Assembly: GCA_013041925.1 (NCBI GenBank)
Contig: JABDRB010000013.1
Coordinates: 307,644 to 371,643 of the forward strand
Reading direction: 5' to 3'
DNA from: Akkermansiaceae bacterium
GTDB lineage: Bacteria > Verrucomicrobiota > Verrucomicrobiia > Verrucomicrobiales > Akkermansiaceae
Length of the DNA: 64,000 nucleotides
The position numbers were made by a program, and so were the translations under genes. Shown here one piece after another: positions 60,506-64,000 of this stretch (position 1 is its first letter; each line of letters begins with the position of its first letter). The notes beneath the pieces are model-generated. The model searched no databases. It worked only from the letters and a program-made list of their open reading frames with translations, and was not told the origin of the DNA.

Positions 60506-61180
60506 ATGGCTAGGCACCTCAACCGATCTCATCCTTCGGGCGCCAAGACCACCGTCGATTTACGCGGCCCTTACGGAGCATTCCGTGACAACCGCCCGCT
60601 GAGATCCACCCTAGTGGCCCTCCTCATTGTGGGGGCGATGCTCTCCCTCTTCGCGATCATCCTCAGCCTAGGTATCGACGCCGCTTCGGCTTCCCTCAAC
60701 AACGACAAACTGGGAAAGATTCTCCACATGCTAGCATGGGCAGAGCATCTGACCCATCTCCTTATCATCGTCCTCTTTTGCTTCTGGATCAACCGCGCAT
60801 GCAAAAATGGCTGGCTGCTCGATGCGCCCAAAATGAAAACCACACCCGCGCGAGCCGTCGGCAACCTGTTTACTCCCCTGCTCTGCCTCTGGAAACCCCT
60901 CAGCACACTCGGTGAAATCCGCAACGCCAGCTATGGACGGCAAAATGTATTCAGCACACTCCTCCCTACTTGGTGGGTATTACTGCTCGCCACTTGTATC
61001 ATCACCATCAGCATCAGCCTGTTACATCGAGATGGCAACAGTGCCGAAACCCTCCTCATCGCACAAAAATTAACCACCGTCTCAGCGCCGCTCACCGTGA
61101 TCACTGATTACCTTGCCATCATACTCATCCTCGGTATCACCCACGCCCAAAATAAACGCTTGTCACTGTGGCGAGCCTAG
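60506..61180 (+). CDS. DUF4328-like multi-pass membrane protein
   Basis: A 224-residue membrane protein with about five hydrophobic segments (starting near residues 34, 75, 118, 150 and 195). The stretch FWINRACKNGWLLDAPKMKT, then TPLLCLWKPLSTLGEIRNAS, has the layout of DUF4328 proteins (a soluble loop with an R-A-x-x-N element, then a P-x-x-x-W/L-K-P segment). Function of the family is not known. It follows lysC by 18 bases and may be transcribed with it by chance rather than function. The next membrane-protein gene follows closely. Confidence 0.65.
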   Translation: MARHLNRSHPSGAKTTVDLRGPYGAFRDNRPLRSTLVALLIVGAMLSLFAIILSLGIDAASASLNNDKLGKILHMLAWAEHLTHLLIIVLFCFWINRACKNGWLLDAPKMKTTPARAVGNLFTPLLCLWKPLSTLGEIRNASYGRQNVFSTLLPTWWVLLLATCIITISISLLHRDGNSAETLLIAQKLTTVSAPLTVITDYLAIILILGITHAQNKRLSLWRA

Positions 61181-61268
61181 CCCCCCCGCTAGGAACCAAG
61201 AGCAAAAAACACCGCCTGTTCTCGACCCGCGGCTTTACATCACCCCGACTTTCCCCAATGCTGCGCGG

Positions 61269-61769
61269 ATGCAACTTATTGGAGCACTCTGGGGATTATT
61301 AGGCGTCACTGCCCTGATTGGCAGCGCCATCTATCGGCTCACCCCGAGAGCTGTGGAAGCTCTGGAAATGGGCCTCACCGCTTGGCAGTGGACCCTCCTT
61401 GTTGCGTTTGCGATCTTTATGCTTGTCGCCGAAGGCTACCGGGGCTTCCAAAAAAAGTTTTCACCCCGCACTGCGGCACGCGTCAAATTTCTCAGGGACC
61501 ACCCGAGACCGCTACACGTTCTGCTCGCCCCGTTTTTTTGCATGGGCTACTTCCACGCCAACAGAAAAACCCAACTCACCGCCATTATCCTGACACTGGG
61601 GATCATCATCCTCGTCATCCTCGTCCGCTTCTGCGAGCAACCATGGCGCGGCATCATCGACTTCGGTGTCGTTCTCGGGCTCAGCTGGGGGATTGTCTCC
61701 TTCTGGATCTTTACCTTCAAGGCGCTGACACAAAAGGAATTCCCACATTCACCGCAAGTGCCGGAGTAA
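61269..61769 (+). CDS. Small multi-pass membrane protein of unknown function
   Basis: A 166-residue protein from the ATG at 61269. The frame stays open back to an ATG at 61113, inside the previous gene, which would give 218 residues; the extra part is Pro-rich and overlaps the neighbour, so I prefer the shorter form. Four hydrophobic segments are visible (ALWGLLGVTALIGSAIY, LLVAFAIFMLVA, LTAIILTLGIIILVILV, FGVVLGLSWGIVSFWIF). A loop with RGFQKKFSPRTAARVKFL and HVLLAPFFCMGYFHA lies between the second and third. No family recognised. It converges on the virion-like gene at 61825. Confidence 0.55.
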   Translation: MQLIGALWGLLGVTALIGSAIYRLTPRAVEALEMGLTAWQWTLLVAFAIFMLVAEGYRGFQKKFSPRTAARVKFLRDHPRPLHVLLAPFFCMGYFHANRKTQLTAIILTLGIIILVILVRFCEQPWRGIIDFGVVLGLSWGIVSFWIFTFKALTQKEFPHSPQVPE

Positions 61770-61824
61770 TCACGCCCACGCCTCGGGCGCCGTCACGTCG
61801 CATGCACAATTCCGCATAAACGCC

Positions 61825-63279
61825 TTAGATAGCCTCTCCAAAGTCAAACGTGCACCCGACATTTGTCAGCGTCCCGTCTTCTCGATGCATGGTGAAAATA
61901 TACATATCGCCGGGTGTTATCCAGAGACTGGTTGTCCCGTCAAAAATGTCATCAATGACAAGGGTCGAGTCTTTATTCACTCGATGTCCAGAGATTGTAT
62001 GCGCTTTTGAAATATCAAATGACATCGGTTCAGTCCCATCAAGGTTGTCAAATTCAATGTATTCGAGATGCCCGTCCCCGATGTCTTTCCAGTGCTGATC
62101 GTTGGGCGATATGGCTGAAAAATCCCTCGTCACCCACACTCGCAAAAAGGCACGCTCGTCCGAATAAGCCGATAACATCAAGGCGATCGTGTCCCGTGTA
62201 TTAAGGAGCCCACCCATCTGATTCATGCTTTTGATGGCGATAATGGGAACGTTAAAGCCGGAGATCGCAACTTGACCGACTTCATTACTAATCGAAACAG
62301 ATCCATGTACCTTACCATTTTCATCCCCACCTCCTTCACTGGAAATATCAACACAGCCGGCTTTGATCTTTGGGTTGTCCCCCAGGTTTTTACATCGAAA
62401 CGCTGCTGGCAAGGCTGGGTTGAATACAGACAACTCGGATAGTTTACCCAGATAATCGAAAACATAAACCGTCTTCAGGTTAATCATAAATTTATAATCC
62501 CCCACACCTCGCCATTGGAATTGAATATCGTAAGTATTCCCCTTCTCAAGATCCACACCGGTCGTATCAATCAACTCAACGAGTTCATTGGTGACATTAT
62601 TGATGGTTGTCCTGATCACGGCATACAATTGACCGTCTGATTTTAACCGGAAAAACGCACCCGCCTCCCTCGTGAACAACCCAAATTCACGGACGCCTAA
62701 GGCCGTTTTTTGAGGAAGCATCGCGGAGTTACTGTATAAGTGCCCTCGATTAGGCTGATACCGTGGGTGCCGGTATGTCTGGAGCGTATTGTCGTCGCCT
62801 AAATGATCACCCGATGACATATGGAGTGTTCCGTTTTTTGAGACGGCGATCGTTGGTTCCCGCTCAACATCATTGTATATTTCTTTCCAAATGGTAGCGG
62901 GCACGCTGTAGGTAAACATCCCGTGCAGCAAACTCTTATCCTGATAGACTTTATTCCGCCCCCATGCATCAAAGGACAGGGGATTATCTCCGACGTTTTC
63001 TGTGATAGGAACGAGTGCAGAGACGTCCGCCTCCATGGCGTCGACCATTGAGTGGATGTAAGAATGAAAACTCTGAACATCATCAAACCCCATCCCATTT
63101 TCACCCTCAATATCACCGAGCGCCCCGAGAGTATACGCCTTATGCTCTATTTGATCACTGACCTTATAGAGATCATCCTCCACATGCCAACCAAAGGCAT
63201 CCGATCGAATGGACCGCCTTGTCCCATCACCAGCAATCAATATCACCTCTCCCGCTTCTGAATATATTCTTGTAGCCAT
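61825..63279 (-). CDS. Phage-virion-like structural protein, isolated gene
   Basis: A 484-residue protein without signal peptide or transmembrane helix. The middle resembles a family of large-phage structural proteins: YQPNRGHLYSNSAML (174-188), REFGLFTREAGAFFRLK (197-213), VIRTTINN (221-228), DIQFQWRGVGDYKFMI (251-266) and PALPAAFRCKN (288-298) follow the same order as the usual pattern of particle-coat or tail proteins, a resemblance drawn from memory. N- and C-terminal parts are not recognised. The gene is AT-richer than its surroundings: hand counts give 25 GC of 60 at 62521-62580, against 37 of 60 in lysC at 59701-59760. No other phage gene is in view, so it may be a remnant, a co-opted capsid-like protein or the edge of a mobile region. 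Confidence 0.5.
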   Translation of the reverse strand: MATRIYSEAGEVILIAGDGTRRSIRSDAFGWHVEDDLYKVSDQIEHKAYTLGALGDIEGENGMGFDDVQSFHSYIHSMVDAMEADVSALVPITENVGDNPLSFDAWGRNKVYQDKSLLHGMFTYSVPATIWKEIYNDVEREPTIAVSKNGTLHMSSGDHLGDDNTLQTYRHPRYQPNRGHLYSNSAMLPQKTALGVREFGLFTREAGAFFRLKSDGQLYAVIRTTINNVTNELVELIDTTGVDLEKGNTYDIQFQWRGVGDYKFMINLKTVYVFDYLGKLSELSVFNPALPAAFRCKNLGDNPKIKAGCVDISSEGGGDENGKVHGSVSISNEVGQVAISGFNVPIIAIKSMNQMGGLLNTRDTIALMLSAYSDERAFLRVWVTRDFSAISPNDQHWKDIGDGHLEYIEFDNLDGTEPMSFDISKAHTISGHRVNKDSTLVIDDIFDGTTSLWITPGDMYIFTMHREDGTLTNVGCTFDFGEAI

Positions 63280-63714
63280 GTTCGTTTCTTTATTTTGTGT
63301 TACTTAACATATCAACACACCTGCACCCTTTGTTCGCATACCGACTCTAACATGACAGCCTTTTTGTAAGGTTTGCATGACGCAGAAAAGGAAGGGGGTT
63401 GATGAAGGAGTTTGATGAAGGGTTCTTATGAAATGAAGGAGTAGCAAGAGGATTTCCCCCAGAGGTTACTGGAAATGTTTCAAGGCGCTCATTGATCAGA
63501 GGGACTCCATTCAATGCAATGAACACCAAGATCCACGATTTTTAAAATGGCCTTCATTATAACCCCCTAACGCGTCACGCCAAGAATTATCTTCATGGTT
63601 CTTACACAGAAAAAGCAACCATCGCCTCCTCATCCCCCACCCCATCATTCTTTCAAACTCTCAATTTGCGCCTTTCTATGGACAAATTACGGCCTTATAT
63701 TGCCATCGCATTTC
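63280..63714. other. 435-base gene-poor interval
   Basis: It separates the divergent virion-like gene and the zinc-ribbon gene. A purine-rich stretch (about 63388-63445) contains two GATGAAGG copies. A 60-codon minus-strand frame at 63347-63529 has low-complexity translation and no other support. No tRNA, terminator or insertion-sequence end was recognised. Both genes' promoters must lie here. Confidence 0.6.
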
Positions 63715-64000
63715 ATGCAAGAACCCGATCCATCATCCTTTCAGTGCTCAAACTGTGGCGCTATCCTCCAGGCCCATATCCCAGCGGATATGCAGGTAAA
63801 TCCTGAGACGACTAGCGTGATAGGCACATGCCCCGAATGCTCGGCAACCATCACCGTCCCTACTGTTCATACGCAGCCTCCCGCGCAGGAAGCGCAGGAA
63901 GCGCAGGAAGCGCAGGAAGCGCAGGAAGCGCAGGAAGCGCAGGAAGCGCAGGAAGCGCAGGAAGCGCAGGAAGCGCAGGAAGCGCAGGAAGCGCAGGAAG
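63715..64000 (+). CDS. Zinc-ribbon protein with (Ala-Gln-Glu)n repeat, truncated by window end
   Basis: The frame from the ATG at 63715 is open to the end of the window. The first 56 residues (MQEPDPSSFQCSNCGAI, then GTCPECSATI) have two Cys pairs, C11/C14 and C39/C42, spaced like a small zinc ribbon. From residue 57 the chain is a perfect run of Ala-Gln-Glu, encoded by 13 identical copies of a 9-base unit, continuing past the window. Zinc ribbons followed by low-complexity linkers are common at the N-termini of PVC and myxobacterial membrane or kinase-like proteins, where the ribbon is cytoplasmic. The C-terminal domain, and so the function, is not visible. Confidence 0.7.
   Translation, partial: MQEPDPSSFQCSNCGAILQAHIPADMQVNPETTSVIGTCPECSATITVPTVHTQPPAQEAQEAQEAQEAQEAQEAQEAQEAQEAQEAQEAQEAQE
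63883..63999 (+). repeat. 9-bp perfect tandem repeat, 13 copies seen
   Basis: The unit GCGCAGGAA is repeated 13 times without a single change (63883-63999), and base 64000 begins the next. It lies in frame in the zinc-ribbon gene and reads Ala-Gln-Glu. Copy-number change would lengthen or shorten the protein without a frameshift. Perfect identity points to recent slippage expansion or to a collapsed or expanded assembly. Confidence 0.95.

Noticed and set aside
63347..63529. 60-codon minus-strand open frame in the gap before the zinc-ribbon gene
   Set aside because: No recognisable family, low-complexity Pro/Asn/Ser composition and no start signal; not enough to call a gene.
63883..64000. Direct repeats suggestive of a CRISPR array
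   Set aside because: The units are 9 bases, adjoining and identical, with no spacers; they are in frame in a coding region.

Overview
The window looks like a chromosomal segment from a Verrucomicrobiota bacterium, probably in or near the Akkermansiaceae. This rests on gene content and order, not on an rRNA gene. The strongest marker is a minus-strand operon (39173-46711) matching, gene by gene, the Akkermansia muciniphila Amuc_1102-1101-1100-1099-1098 cluster: a small exported protein, a PilM-like ATPase, the Amuc_1100-type protein, a PilP-like protein and a secretin. A tandem double-length UvrA, Ser/Thr kinases with extracytoplasmic domains, SHD1-like, ThuA and PDZ/DUF6288-type proteins also fit the PVC superphylum. 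Almost no start codon is preceded by a purine-rich Shine-Dalgarno sequence; leaders are mostly C/T- or A/T-rich.

Layout. 1-5129 (+): an OmpA-domain protein, an M23 peptidase and a kinase fused to two C-type lectin domains (envelope remodelling and sensing). 5155-10789 (+): uvrA double gene with a strong -35 box and a palindrome in front. 10880-15907: small exported proteins (SHD1-like, discoidin-like, ThuA, C39-like cysteine peptidase), with fmt on the minus strand. 16102-19757: three proteins of unknown function. 19828-29124 (-): RNase D, then gyrB-gyrA-(AddB-like nuclease), a probable replication/repair operon. 29384-36798 (-): two very large exported proteins, one with C-type lectin, calcium repeats and BACON-like domains, the other a metzincin-type metalloprotease. 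36970-39041 (-): rho and coaE. 39173-46711 (-): the pilus-like/secretin operon, closed by a clear intrinsic terminator. 46907-51971 (+): proS, accD, folC and a beta-CASP ribonuclease. 52040-59080 (-): a PDZ/DUF6288-type protein, an O-acetylhomoserine sulfhydrylase-type enzyme and korB-korA. 59258-61769 (+): lysC and two membrane proteins. 61825-63279 (-): an AT-richer gene resembling phage virion proteins. 63715-end (+): a truncated zinc-ribbon protein running into a perfect 9-bp tandem repeat coding for Ala-Gln-Glu.

Plus-strand genes are mostly rich in C over G on their coding strand, as expected if plus is the lagging strand; the gene at 16102-17601 is a marked exception. No rRNA, tRNA, CRISPR array, transposase or integrase was recognised. 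The less ordinary items are the PilM-PilN fusion in the Amuc_1098-1102-like operon, the kinase-lectin fusion, the lone virion-like protein and the AQE repeat at the window edge.
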